Source of the DNA: CAWHPS01 sp963831235
Lineage (GTDB): Bacteria > Fibrobacterota > OXYB2-FULL-49-7 > JAEUSG01
Assembly (NCBI GenBank): GCA_963831235.1
Contig: CAWHPS010000033.1
Location: 310,001-374,000, forward strand
Direction of reading: 5' to 3'
Length of the DNA: 64,000 bases
Positions 54,701 through 61,965 of this stretch are shown piece after piece (positions within the stretch are counted from its first letter, which is position 1; the number at the start of each line of letters is the position of its first letter). The notes beneath the pieces are model-generated. The model was given only the letters and a program-made list of their open reading frames with translations. It was not told where the DNA came from and searched no databases. The position numbers and the translations under genes were made by a program.

Positions 54701-55272
54701 GACACATCGTTTTGTGACATTACAAAAGGCCTCGTACGCGACAAAAGCGTTGTAAATTTGATGGAAGAAGTTGATATGTCCCAACGTATGCCCTGGAAAT
54801 TCAGCTTGTTCATTGTAAGAGGGGTCAGGCGGGTTTGTATCTGCGAACCGATTAAAAATATAGATTTCATGTCACCGAGGCCATCTTTTGCAACAATAAG
54901 ATTATTGAAGTTTTCAGAAACAAGAGAGGTCTGGAACATATTATTGTAAGCATTGACGGTCGTGTCTGAAACAACCTGCTTTGTCTCAGGATCCGTGAAT
55001 TTTTTGTTGTTGTCGGAATCATAATATTTATTACGATCCGCTTCCAACCCATAAATAAGGTACCCATTGACAATATGCGTACCGAAATTGTCGTAATATG
55101 GGATTTTTTGTTGTTCGATTTCCTTCTTGGAATACCCTGTAACACCATAATTGGCATAGAAATCCGTTTCCTCCTGAAGGGATTCCTGAAGGGATTCCTG
55201 GGAGAAAACCGCTATTGCAAGCGCAAAAACAAATACACCTGCAAGTTTACATATTGAAATTGGATTGGCCAT
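51778..55272 (-). CDS. Large predicted outer-membrane protein with calcium-type D-rich motifs (1164 aa)
   Basis: Begins at ATG 55272 with GGAGG upstream; signal peptide LAGVFVFALAIAVFSQ follows. Two tandem ESLQ units at the N-terminus reflect a 12-bp repeat at 55173-55196. Most of the protein alternates strand-like segments with Tyr/Asn/Asp-rich loops, as in large surface barrels. Around residues 690-745 it has a D-x-N-x-N-G-I-P-D-type run (RNHNGIPDYKEDF, then DNDANNNDIWDVEDANPYPD) resembling thrombospondin type-3 or dockerin-like calcium loops. The last 400 residues look like a transmembrane barrel. Similarity in style to SprA-like surface proteins is possible but unproven. It opens the locus after a 590-bp gap and is the best candidate for its outer-membrane channel or adhesin. 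Confidence 0.65.
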   Translation of the reverse strand: MANPISICKLAGVFVFALAIAVFSQESLQESLQEETDFYANYGVTGYSKKEIEQQKIPYYDNFGTHIVNGYLIYGLEADRNKYYDSDNNKKFTDPETKQVVSDTTVNAYNNMFQTSLVSENFNNLIVAKDGLGDMKSIFLIGSQIQTRLTPLTMNKLNFQGIRWDISTSSIKFTTLLSRTRPFVMSQNDVSARSYISYDRSDMNNWQGVKSGELLPDEEYIKNNWAASQGDFTGRRDGWILQYDQWSDFSNKSVYGDYDILTGLHGKTNIANVADVGFTYLNHHRSDIKKGEKIFSGDVPDDYAPEEIHFEFYDLTPDLTTDLGAKVQNITMKINGEDLGPALSEPVFYQAKDNFQLVTSSKEVEISGPRPLIAAFNIPKAAASIGGIKKVRRIDFSFTVSGNYIVFVSTDKMVSYGFTAQRSSQTGDVAIDGIFTRKVEDLTKPFTAVDDFTTSGSNKSIGGSHNDQTRSYLTFGNSWFGDYIAKSPRIIFASQSDKADKEAKYQTTKRTYEYTYSVNTSSVTYGIDFKGKALGVKFSGEFAVNKKDYKFPGGDVMDPIYRVASYLRFDRDIVPNLLGISGMVYNIDPEYDPALEIPLVSQYFSYSRLYTRYNSNQEYSIPDYLYYPQHFNNNFHLLDCNKDNDLYVESDRPIYPSDLGSGNAVNRWFADGTFSSYKASSLDNRTLNRKANYTIMPTGLYMFYGDDDGVYVDRYDRNHNGIPDYKEDFLLYYTDPPIFSLDNDANNNDIWDVEDANPYPDMPNGIDVSYVLTANGWKSQGIRGTNAKLVYTPVKNLEVTGSVIFDKALRLDVNPTTSILDKTSFVGNGTIGYDDNKKLDEEFQDSRYLGIKGSAKLEVVKRNLGMEYFLGGEVQYLNDNIRNDAIRSKGVDDIEYLYTDYYYQTDELRYRNAGITNAIAGLTYNNIPNFLYNVKISGGIVKRMGLPGEFYTVRTLRDEGKDTTYYQFRWEPYSSSLQTRMYLVNKFDYAIKFKLDLKGWASAFNVLNRLTINPQYKFSWSYTNSDAVSDPRIGLDRSRRLSEEDSTGIRLDWARFRKENENIFTSVPMLRAFFKIAENTQFQYGIEWKRDYDRLIKSESNLKQVQTLQVYSTDNVSGYNIALIMGMNLINSNYDVLNYDPLLESGHTYDGTDTRFFIKVYAGN

Positions 55273-55296
55273 TCTTCCTCCGGCAAAAAAACGCAT

Positions 55297-55882
55297 GTAT
55301 GGTTAAAATTTTCATGGTATTATGGAAATTTAAGTTTTATAAAATAAAACTATTTAATATTTATAGTCAATGATTATACATTCGCCTGACCCCCTAATAA
55401 TACAAAGTCCTTATACTGTATTAAACAAGAATCTCTTTAATGATCAATTTATCTGAACCTGTGACTATAAAGTATAAGCAAATCGAAAACCAATATTGCT
55501 TAGCACCATAACCACATACATTTCAATGTGTTATACAACCACCCTTAATTCACTATTGAATTGGGTTGCCAATAAAATTGTTAATTGTTGCAAGGATAAT
55601 TGGCAGACCAAATAATGATTTCAACAATTTTCATTAAGACCCTCATCCCCCGCCCCTTCTCCCATCTGATAAAATAATTATGGATGGGAGAAGGGGAGAA
55701 AATAAAGCATATAGGGTTATCGAGAAATCATATAATATTTTCGGATGAAATCAGACAATTTACTTTTATATTTTATTTTCATCTTCACCCCCTCTCCCCT
55801 CTATAGATTTATTGTCAAATGGGAGAGGGGGATGGGGGGTGAGGGTTTGATGAGGTATGCAAACCTTGTCTTATATACCCAA
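55297..55882. other. 586-bp intergenic region containing a composite inverted repeat
   Basis: No gene was found. The AT-rich right part (55297-55630 read as upstream of the large outer-membrane gene on the minus strand) must hold that gene's promoter, though no strong box was picked. The left part in transcription terms carries the repeat at 55638-55846. The gap separates the envelope locus from the lapAB-SPOR group. Confidence 0.5.
55638..55846. repeat. Composite inverted-repeat element (REPIN-like)
   Basis: Two G/C-rich hairpins in inverted orientation about 90 bp apart. The first is CCCCTTCTCCCATC (55653-55666) paired perfectly with 55683-55696; the second is CCCCCTCTCCC (55788-55798) paired with 55821-55831. 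The outer arms (55639-55664 and 55819-55846) are also imperfect inverted copies of each other. The layout matches paired REP sequences. It lies between genes. Confidence 0.7.
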
Positions 55883-56791
55883 CTACCTTTTAATTACTTT
55901 GAAATTTTTTGAGGTAAAATTAAGTTCGAGCAATGCAAAGTTTTCCGCATCTTTTTGATTATTGAAGAGTCCAAGCCTGACAATATATATCGGCAATTTG
56001 TCGCGTTTAATTTCTATGACATCCGTATTATCATAGGAATCCGAATATTTCTTTCTTAATTTTTCGGCATTTTCCCTGTTTTGAAATGCTCCCAGCTGCA
56101 AAGCATACTGTTCCTTAAGAACAGTGCCGTTGGAATTATTTTCTTTTACCTTAACACTTTCTTGTCCATCAATCTCGGAAAAAGGAGCCTCAATGGCATT
56201 TGGAAATTCATTCTTCAATTTCTTATTGTAAAAATCAGATTGCTTGGAATCTCCCATAAGGGCATAATTTTTTGCAAGATTAAAATAGCCCGTACTTCTA
56301 AGGGAATTATCTCCCATCTTAAGCGCTGTTTCAAGATATTTATTGGATTCGGCATATTTGCCATCACGGGAAAAAATAACTCCCAATACAATCCTGCTTT
56401 TAACAAAAACAGCCGGATCATCTTCAGAAACGGCTGACATTATCAACAATGCACTGTCTTTATTGCCCAAAGATAAATGAGATATTCCTTTAAGAAACAT
56501 TGCTTCTGATTTGTAAGACCCTGCCGAAAAATTCTGAAGCAGAATATCGAATTCCCTGATCGCTCCTAAATAATCGCCTTCAGCATAATAAAACTGGCCC
56601 ATTCTAAACCTGGCCTCTTCAGAATAATCATCATTTATTCCTGTTGAAATGACGGACTTATAAAGCTCAAAAGCTTTCAAACCATCGCCTTCATGTTTGG
56701 CTTTATTTAGAAGTGTTTCACGGCCATCATCTGTTCCGGCCATAACACTGAATGTGATAATAAAAACCAATGGCAAAATATTAAATGTCAT
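55883..56791 (-). CDS. TPR protein with C-terminal SPOR domain
   Basis: A 302-residue secreted protein. ATG 56791 is chosen because it starts exactly at a signal peptide (FNILPLVFIITFSVMAG) and overlaps the previous stop by 11 bp; the longer frame runs inside lapB. TPR units follow (ARFRMGQFYYAEGDYLGAIR, AMFLKGISHLSLGNKDSALL). Residues about 220-302 are a SPOR domain (QYALQLGAFQNRENAEKLRK and IYIVRLGLFNNQKDAENFAL), which binds denuded peptidoglycan glycan strands at division or remodelling sites. It probably links an envelope complex to the wall. It closes the miaB-lapA-lapB group. Confidence 0.8.
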   Translation of the reverse strand: MTFNILPLVFIITFSVMAGTDDGRETLLNKAKHEGDGLKAFELYKSVISTGINDDYSEEARFRMGQFYYAEGDYLGAIREFDILLQNFSAGSYKSEAMFLKGISHLSLGNKDSALLIMSAVSEDDPAVFVKSRIVLGVIFSRDGKYAESNKYLETALKMGDNSLRSTGYFNLAKNYALMGDSKQSDFYNKKLKNEFPNAIEAPFSEIDGQESVKVKENNSNGTVLKEQYALQLGAFQNRENAEKLRKKYSDSYDNTDVIEIKRDKLPIYIVRLGLFNNQKDAENFALLELNFTSKNFKVIKR

Positions 56792-57839
56792 AAGGATTCC
56801 AGGCGCCGCATGCGTTACAGCGCCAATGGGGAATTTCGGTCCTATGCATGCACGCCTTACACTTAAAACGTTTTTTTGCCGGGTACATCTTAAGCATTTC
56901 ACGTATAAGGGTTCGTATCTGATCATCGCACTCAACATTTTCCACCACTTGCCTTAATAGTTCTGAATAGGCTTCACGTGAATTCGGATTGATCTCCAAA
57001 GCCTTGCGACAATAAGAGAGCGCTTCTTCTTTGTCTCCACGTTTGAAAAGATAGCCGGACAACGCTAAAAGGGCATCGATATTTTCAGGTTCCCGTTCTA
57101 TAAGTTCACTGTAAATCCGTCCAACCTCTCCGTAAGCGCCGTTTTCATAAAAGTATTTTTCAGTTTTATCGAAAATCAGATACGCTTTTGACGGGAGAAG
57201 ATCAAACAATTTGGACCAGTACTCAAGACCATCCTCTGCCCGGCTTTCTTTAAAATACGTGTCGGAAATAAGAATATATGGCCAGGGAAGCATTGGATTG
57301 TTCTTAATGGCCTCTTTGAATTTCAGCCGCGCCGCATGCCCGTTGTCGGCCATAAGGGCCTTTCCGCTCTCAAGGTAGTAAAGCGCAAGCTGTGTATCGT
57401 CCGAGACCCCCTTCCACTTGTCAATTTCCTTTTTTAAATCTATTGCTTTGTCCCACTCCCTTATGTTTTCGTAAATCTTAAGCAATTCCTCAAGGAGCCA
57501 AAGGCTTTTGACAGCCTTCATGGCCTCCAGAATAAGGGACTCGGCTTTTGTGAACTTCTTCATGGCAAGGTAATCGCGGATAAGGGAAAGCTTGACCTTT
57601 TTCCTGAATTCAGGAGTTAACGTGGGTCTAATCAGAAGTTCACTATGAATCCGCTCCGCACGTTCGAATTTCCCCTGCTCACGAAGAATGTTTCCGGCAT
57701 GAAAGAATGCCTCGACATTCTCCGAATCTCCTTCAGCGGACTGGGTAAGGTATTTTAACGCCTCGTTCCTGTTACCGTCAAGAAGCAGGTTAAGACCTCT
57801 CATGAAAAGATCATCTGCGCTCAGTTTTTTCTGAAACAT
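56781..57839 (-). CDS. lapB: LapB/YciM-like TPR protein with C-terminal zinc ribbon
   Basis: A 352-residue TPR protein ending in a rubredoxin-like ribbon with four cysteines (C327, C330, C341, C344; FKCKACMHR then HWRCNACGAW), the hallmark of LapB/YciM. Repeats such as AFFHAGNILREQGKFERAER and the LSLIRDYLAMKKFTKAESLI region fit that family. In E. coli LapB controls LPS amount by presenting LpxC to FtsH. Unlike E. coli LapB there is no N-terminal membrane helix; the protein begins directly with repeats. It lies 3 bp after a LapA-like gene, the conserved neighbour. The match is by architecture and order. Confidence 0.75.
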   Translation of the reverse strand: MFQKKLSADDLFMRGLNLLLDGNRNEALKYLTQSAEGDSENVEAFFHAGNILREQGKFERAERIHSELLIRPTLTPEFRKKVKLSLIRDYLAMKKFTKAESLILEAMKAVKSLWLLEELLKIYENIREWDKAIDLKKEIDKWKGVSDDTQLALYYLESGKALMADNGHAARLKFKEAIKNNPMLPWPYILISDTYFKESRAEDGLEYWSKLFDLLPSKAYLIFDKTEKYFYENGAYGEVGRIYSELIEREPENIDALLALSGYLFKRGDKEEALSYCRKALEINPNSREAYSELLRQVVENVECDDQIRTLIREMLKMYPAKKRFKCKACMHRTEIPHWRCNACGAWNPYDI

Positions 57840-57842
57840 TGT

Positions 57843-58241
57843 TTATTCCTTGCCCGATAAACCGGGTTCCTTTTCCGGTAAAATTGTTTTCTTAAGATCA
57901 GCTGTTTCCATACTGATTGTTTGATCAAAATCATCATCACCCTTTAGAGACTGGTTGCGGTAACCATTAAGTTCTTGTTTGAGGTTTTTAATTAGCTTAT
58001 CGCGTGAAGACAGCTCGGATCTCATCTTGAAAAAGTTTATAAGTGAAATTATAAACCATGTTAGAAATCCGGCCACAAAGGCAAAGAACATTATCATAAG
58101 CTTTGGAAGGGGAGCTGTTTCACCAAAAATATAATTTATGGTAATCTGTTGTTCAGCTTCGGACTCTATGTTTTTCCCAATAAATAAACTTATGCAAATC
58201 ACAATTATTGCTATCAGAAACCAGCGAACTATCCACATCAC
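57843..58241 (-). CDS. lapA: LapA-like small membrane protein (DUF1049 type)
   Basis: A 132-residue inner-membrane protein with two helices (IVRWFLIAIIVICISLFIG and LMIMFFAFVAGFLTWFIISL) separated by INYIFGETAPLP, then a charged coiled coil (RDKLIKNLKQELNGYRNQSL). The two-helix NYxFG...P layout is that of LapA/YciS. It is 3 bp upstream of lapB, reproducing the conserved pair that acts in LPS assembly control. The coiled coil could hold the helix-less LapB at the membrane, which is inference. Confidence 0.75.
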   Translation of the reverse strand: MMWIVRWFLIAIIVICISLFIGKNIESEAEQQITINYIFGETAPLPKLMIMFFAFVAGFLTWFIISLINFFKMRSELSSRDKLIKNLKQELNGYRNQSLKGDDDFDQTISMETADLKKTILPEKEPGLSGKE

Positions 58242-58247
58242 AACCTC

Positions 58248-59537
58248 CTAGGAATCAATTAATTCACCCTGAAGCGCCCAACCGGAGCATGAAGTAATAC
58301 GTACATTCAGTAGCTGCCCGACAAGCTCCTTATTTCCCCTAAATATAACATTTTTAAAAGTCCTTGTACGAGAAGTAACATAAGACACATCACGCGGGCT
58401 TAAACCTTCAACCATAACTTCCTGTATTTTCCCGACCAAAGATTCGTTCCTGAACCTGGTTTTCTCCATTTGCAGGGCAATTACTTCCTTTACGCGTGCT
58501 ACTTTTACTTCGCGCGCAATTTGGCCGGTTAATTCAGCCGCTTTGGTGCCGGCCCTTGGAGAAAAAATAAACATGAATGCGGAATCAAACCCGACCTTAT
58601 CAACAAGATCCATGGTTGCAAGGTGATCATCATCTGTTTCTCCGGGAAAGCCACAAAGAATATCCGTAGAAAGGGCGATACTCGGCGATCTTTTTCGCAA
58701 TTTGTCTATTATTACAAGATATGCTTCACGTGTGTAACCTCTGTTCATGGCTGCAAGCACTGCATTGCTGCCAGACTGTACAGGAAGATGGAGGAATTCA
58801 CAAAGAGATGGGAGCGCACCAAAGCAACGTATCAAATCGTCAGATAAGTCCTTTGGATGAGATGTCATGAAACGGAGTCGCGCAAGGCCCTTAATGCTAT
58901 CAATCTTTTGGAGCAATCCTGGGAAATCAAGACCTTCATGCATATAGGAATTGACATTCTGCCCTAAAAGGGTAATCTCTCTGAATCCCTCATCAATAGC
59001 CCGTCTGATTTCATCCATAATATCACCTGATGGACTGCTCATTTCACGGCCGCGTACATAGGGCACTATGCAGTAAGAACAAAAATTATCGCAACCACGC
59101 ATAATGGGAATCCAGGCATTGACCCCTTTCTTCCGTACACGTGGAATATCCATATAAAAATCACGATTAAGAGACTCATCTGCAACACAGGCTTTTTTCT
59201 CTTTGATTATTTCAGAAAGAGACCTGTAATGATCAGGACCGATTATATAGTCAACTGGGATTGATTTGAAAAGCTTGTCCTTTTCCTGCTGTGCAAGACA
59301 CCCGGCAACCGCAATCTTTACAGAGCGGGCAGCTTTTAATGGCTTGAACCGGTTTATTTGAGCCTTGACGCGACTTACAGCGCTTTCTCTTACTGCACAT
59401 GTGTTGACGATTATTAGATCAGCTGTTTCAGGCAATGCGGTTTCGACCATTCCGGCATTTGATAGTATGCCGGCAATGGACTCACTGTCAGACTTGTTCA
59501 TCTGACAGCCATAAGTTTCAATGTAAAAGGAATCCAT
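58248..59537 (-). CDS. miaB: tRNA-2-methylthio-N6-isopentenyladenosine synthase
   Basis: A 429-residue methylthiotransferase of full length. The N-terminal UPF0004 domain has cysteines in YGCQMNKSDSE (C11), VNTCAVRESAVSR and AGCLAQQEK. The radical SAM cluster is in RGCDNFCSYCIVPYVRGRE, followed by EITLLGQNVNSY. A C-terminal TRAM domain is present (VMVEGLSPRD and so on). It methylthiolates adenosine 37 of tRNAs reading UNN codons. It starts the lapA-lapB-SPOR series with short gaps, so these are probably one transcript. Confidence 0.95.
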   Translation of the reverse strand: MDSFYIETYGCQMNKSDSESIAGILSNAGMVETALPETADLIIVNTCAVRESAVSRVKAQINRFKPLKAARSVKIAVAGCLAQQEKDKLFKSIPVDYIIGPDHYRSLSEIIKEKKACVADESLNRDFYMDIPRVRKKGVNAWIPIMRGCDNFCSYCIVPYVRGREMSSPSGDIMDEIRRAIDEGFREITLLGQNVNSYMHEGLDFPGLLQKIDSIKGLARLRFMTSHPKDLSDDLIRCFGALPSLCEFLHLPVQSGSNAVLAAMNRGYTREAYLVIIDKLRKRSPSIALSTDILCGFPGETDDDHLATMDLVDKVGFDSAFMFIFSPRAGTKAAELTGQIAREVKVARVKEVIALQMEKTRFRNESLVGKIQEVMVEGLSPRDVSYVTSRTRTFKNVIFRGNKELVGQLLNVRITSCSGWALQGELIDS

Positions 59538-59546
59538 TGTCTAGGG

Positions 59547-59597
59547 AAACCCATCCCCTAACCCCTTCCCTTTTTCTTGTGGGAAAAAGGGAAGGGG
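59547..59597. repeat. Hairpin repeat, left arm of an interrupted inverted-repeat element
   Basis: CCCCTTCCCTTTTT (59562-59575) pairs perfectly with 59584-59597 around an 8-base loop. The arm 59547-59583 is repeated in inverted form at 61907-61940. It lies just upstream of miaB and 4 bp before the IS target duplication. Removing the IS plus one duplication leaves a composite element of about 147 bp. Confidence 0.7.
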
Positions 59598-59607
59598 AAT
59601 AAGATAT

Positions 59608-59629
59608 CTGACTTTCCGCACATATGAAA
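59608..59629 (+). repeat. Left terminal inverted repeat of the IS
   Basis: Starts CTGACTTTCCGCACAT and continues TGAAA after one base; 19 of 22 bases match the right end read on the other strand. Confidence 0.85.
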
Positions 59630-59674
59630 TTCTATTTTTGTCTATTTAGTTGCACTTTGTAAAATAATAATTTA

Positions 59675-61348
59675 TTAATTCATAGGCCAATAATCATTTT
59701 CATTTAATCCCAATAACGAAAGCACCTTAATTTGTACAGGAGTTAGTTCATCACGGTAGTGTTCTGCGCTATGAGTTCCTCGCTTAACGGTATATGTAGA
59801 AAGTCCCTCAAAGAGAGCGAATATCTTTGTTGCTGTTGGATGAGCAGCAGGCCGATCTTCAGGATAAATCGGTAGGGCATCAATTTCTTCCTGTTTCATC
59901 ATTTTCCTTACCTGTCGCTCTATAACCGCTTGAAGTATTAACGCCAGAAAGTAAAGAAACATAGTGGCTTCAACGCGTTCGATCTTTTTAAACAGCAGTG
60001 GGGCGGCATTGAGATAACTTTTAAACTGGGAAAACCTTTTTTCCAATCGCGGCTGATATTTATAGGCCAGCAATGCGTCTTTTGCGGAGAGTGAAGTATC
60101 GGTACTTAAGATTGGGAAGACCCCATCAACATTGAGTTCCTGATGCAGTATGGAATCATTTCGATTCCAGTGCAAAGTCAGTAATCGCTTTGTATATTCG
60201 GTGAACTTTGTTCCAGGTCCCGGCCTGCCACGGCCTTTTTGAACCTTATGAATAGATGATGTCTCAGCTAAATTTACCGAAAAGAATCTGGTAGTGTCAT
60301 TGGATGATAATATTTCGTGAATTCGCTTTTTTATCTGTACATGTTTCTTCAGATTCCGTTTATTCAATCGTCCATTGAGTTCAGCAAGAAGCTGTTCTGT
60401 CTTACGCAAAGCAGCTTCCCTTGCTTGCCTATCACGAGTCCGTTTTTCTGTCGAATGAATCCAAAAAAGACGGTATTTCCGCTTGTGCGTATTCTGTTTA
60501 CCGACAAAACAGGAGAATGTCTCAAACTCACCTTCATGGTTTTCAATCTCGCGGCGAAGTATTACTTGCTTGGATTTCTTGCATTGGCGAAGTTGATTCT
60601 TAAACTCACCGCTTTCTTTCCATGTATCCGGCATAATCGTAACAACCCAACCTCCATTCCTGACAATATAAGATAGCTGCTCATCCGTACAAACCTTGCA
60701 GTCTGCAACATAAAGGAAATCTGCTCTTTCGACAATCTTCCGAAGTGTTTTCCATGTTTCGATGTGGGTTGTATCATCAGTCCTATTGCCGGGATATGCC
60801 TTGTAATGAATTGGAACTGCGCCATCTGCTGAAATAGTCAGGCTATATACCAATTGTTTGAGATCAGGACGATGATCTTTGCTATTGCCACGCGCAAGGA
60901 ATAAGCCGGTATGCGTGGTGCCACCTATTTTGCCGTAGGCTTTTACTGTTGTTGAATCATTATGAACACGCGTATGCTCAAGTTTTTCAATTTGAGTTGT
61001 TTCAACAGCTATTTCTGTTGTCAGCGAAGCCCTGTCCACGGTATATAGCTTATCAAGGGCGCGGCCAAATCTATCATCATTGAACATGTGTGTTCCACAG
61101 CCATTACCGGGAAGTATCCTTTTACCCATCCGAGACGCCCAATGTTCAAGCTCATACACTGGCTGTCTGCCACAGGCAATGTTATATACCATTATCATCA
61201 GGGAATCAACAGCAGCAATCCGTTCATTGCCGTGAGAAGCTATATAGCGGGCAATAATCTCTCGAAAACCCAGACGTGCTGCACATGCTTGCAGTATTGG
61301 AAGTTCACCTATATATCGGCGAACAAGGGATTTAGATTTTTGTTGCAT
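59675..61348 (-). CDS. IS1634-like (IS4 superfamily) DDE transposase
   Basis: A 557-residue transposase. ATG 61348 is preferred; the longer frame to 61393 passes through the palindrome between the divergent genes. The first catalytic Asp is in HNDSTTVKAYGK, the second in LYVADCKVCTDE, and the Glu in YQPRLEKRFSQFK, where E, six residues and K fit the IS4-type signature. A beta-rich insertion lies between the second Asp and the Glu, as usual in this family. The frame is unbroken. It cuts and rejoins the element ends. Confidence 0.9.
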   Translation of the reverse strand: MQQKSKSLVRRYIGELPILQACAARLGFREIIARYIASHGNERIAAVDSLMIMVYNIACGRQPVYELEHWASRMGKRILPGNGCGTHMFNDDRFGRALDKLYTVDRASLTTEIAVETTQIEKLEHTRVHNDSTTVKAYGKIGGTTHTGLFLARGNSKDHRPDLKQLVYSLTISADGAVPIHYKAYPGNRTDDTTHIETWKTLRKIVERADFLYVADCKVCTDEQLSYIVRNGGWVVTIMPDTWKESGEFKNQLRQCKKSKQVILRREIENHEGEFETFSCFVGKQNTHKRKYRLFWIHSTEKRTRDRQAREAALRKTEQLLAELNGRLNKRNLKKHVQIKKRIHEILSSNDTTRFFSVNLAETSSIHKVQKGRGRPGPGTKFTEYTKRLLTLHWNRNDSILHQELNVDGVFPILSTDTSLSAKDALLAYKYQPRLEKRFSQFKSYLNAAPLLFKKIERVEATMFLYFLALILQAVIERQVRKMMKQEEIDALPIYPEDRPAAHPTATKIFALFEGLSTYTVKRGTHSAEHYRDELTPVQIKVLSLLGLNENDYWPMN

Positions 61349-61351
61349 TAT

Positions 61352-61383
61352 CTTCACTCTATATAATATATTATATAGTGAAG
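61352..61383. promoter_or_regulatory. Palindrome between the divergent IS genes
   Basis: A near-perfect inverted repeat of about 32 bp: CTTCACT on the left, AGTGAAG on the right and an AT-rich centre. It covers the space between the transposase start (61348) and the accessory gene start. It is a good candidate for overlapping divergent promoters or an operator that limits expression. Confidence 0.6.
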
Positions 61384-61767
61384 ATGAAAACAACCTTTTT
61401 TAACATAAAAAAACAACTTAACAGCTTCAACTCCATTGTGGAAAGCATGCTTGCTTTGTCCGGTATGATTAAAGGTTCATTCGGAATCACATATCATCAA
61501 TGCGGTAAGACCACCTGTTGGTGTGCTAATCCTGAAGTAAAGGGACATTTATACACAAAATTGATGTGGACTGATGACAAAGGCCCAAAAACACGATCAG
61601 TTAAGGGCGATGAAATTCAGACCATTTTGGAAGCCATAGGACAATATCGGGAATTCAAAGAATTACGCAAGGATTTAAGAAATGAGATGCAAAAGCTTGA
61701 AAAGTTATTAATTTATTTTGAACGTAAAACATCAGATGAAAACAGATATTTTATGGATAACTCATAG
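61384..61767 (+). CDS. IS-linked accessory protein, DUF6788-like
   Basis: A 127-residue protein; ATG 61384 is used because the alternative GTG 61378 lies in the palindrome. The N-terminal helix (FFNIKKQLNSFNSIVESML) is followed by GSFGITYHQCGKTTCWCANPE, a compact Cys set, and a C-terminal coiled coil (EFKELRKDLRNEMQKLEKLL). Small proteins of this type occur beside IS1634-type transposases; their role (regulator or DNA binder) is not known. It lies within the IS ends. Confidence 0.75.
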   Translation: MKTTFFNIKKQLNSFNSIVESMLALSGMIKGSFGITYHQCGKTTCWCANPEVKGHLYTKLMWTDDKGPKTRSVKGDEIQTILEAIGQYREFKELRKDLRNEMQKLEKLLIYFERKTSDENRYFMDNS

Positions 61768-61826
61768 TAATAAAATCTATATTGCCTATTGTCAATCAAT
61801 ATAAACTAAATTAAGAAATTGGCGGT

Positions 61827-61848
61827 TTTGAAATGTGCGGAAAGTAAG
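61827..61848 (-). repeat. Right terminal inverted repeat of the IS
   Basis: On the minus strand it begins CTTACTTTCCGCACAT, the partner of the left end, followed outward by the AGATAT duplication at 61849-61854. Confidence 0.85.
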
Positions 61849-61906
61849 AGATATAATTGGTCACTATTTATATTGTAGCTGTTATTCTTTGGATCCCTCT
61901 TTTGTT

Positions 61907-61940
61907 CCCACAAGAAAAAAGAAGGGGTTGAGATGGGTTT
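61907..61940. repeat. Right arm of the interrupted inverted-repeat element
   Basis: CCCACAAGAAAAAAGAAGGG and the following bases to 61940 are an inverted, slightly diverged copy of 59547-59583. The two arms were about 62 bp apart before the IS arrived. Confidence 0.7.
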
Positions 61941-61965
61941 AAGCAATTATCTTTAGATTTGATTT

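Larger units (their letters stand above)
59608..61848. mobile_element. Complete IS1634-like insertion sequence (2241 bp)
   Basis: Bounded by 22-bp terminal inverted repeats with 19 identities and flanked by a 6-bp direct duplication AGATAT (59602-59607 and 61849-61854). It carries a minus-strand DDE transposase and a divergent plus-strand accessory gene of the DUF6788 type, a pairing known from IS1634-type elements. All parts look intact, so recent arrival and possible activity are likely. It sits in the gap between the FGE-domain lipoprotein gene and miaB and splits a repeat element. Confidence 0.88.

Noticed and set aside
43779..55272. Type IX secretion system locus
   Set aside because: The large outer-membrane protein has a SprA-like style, but no PorK/L/M/N-type genes were recognised and ExbB/ExbD are not PorL/M.
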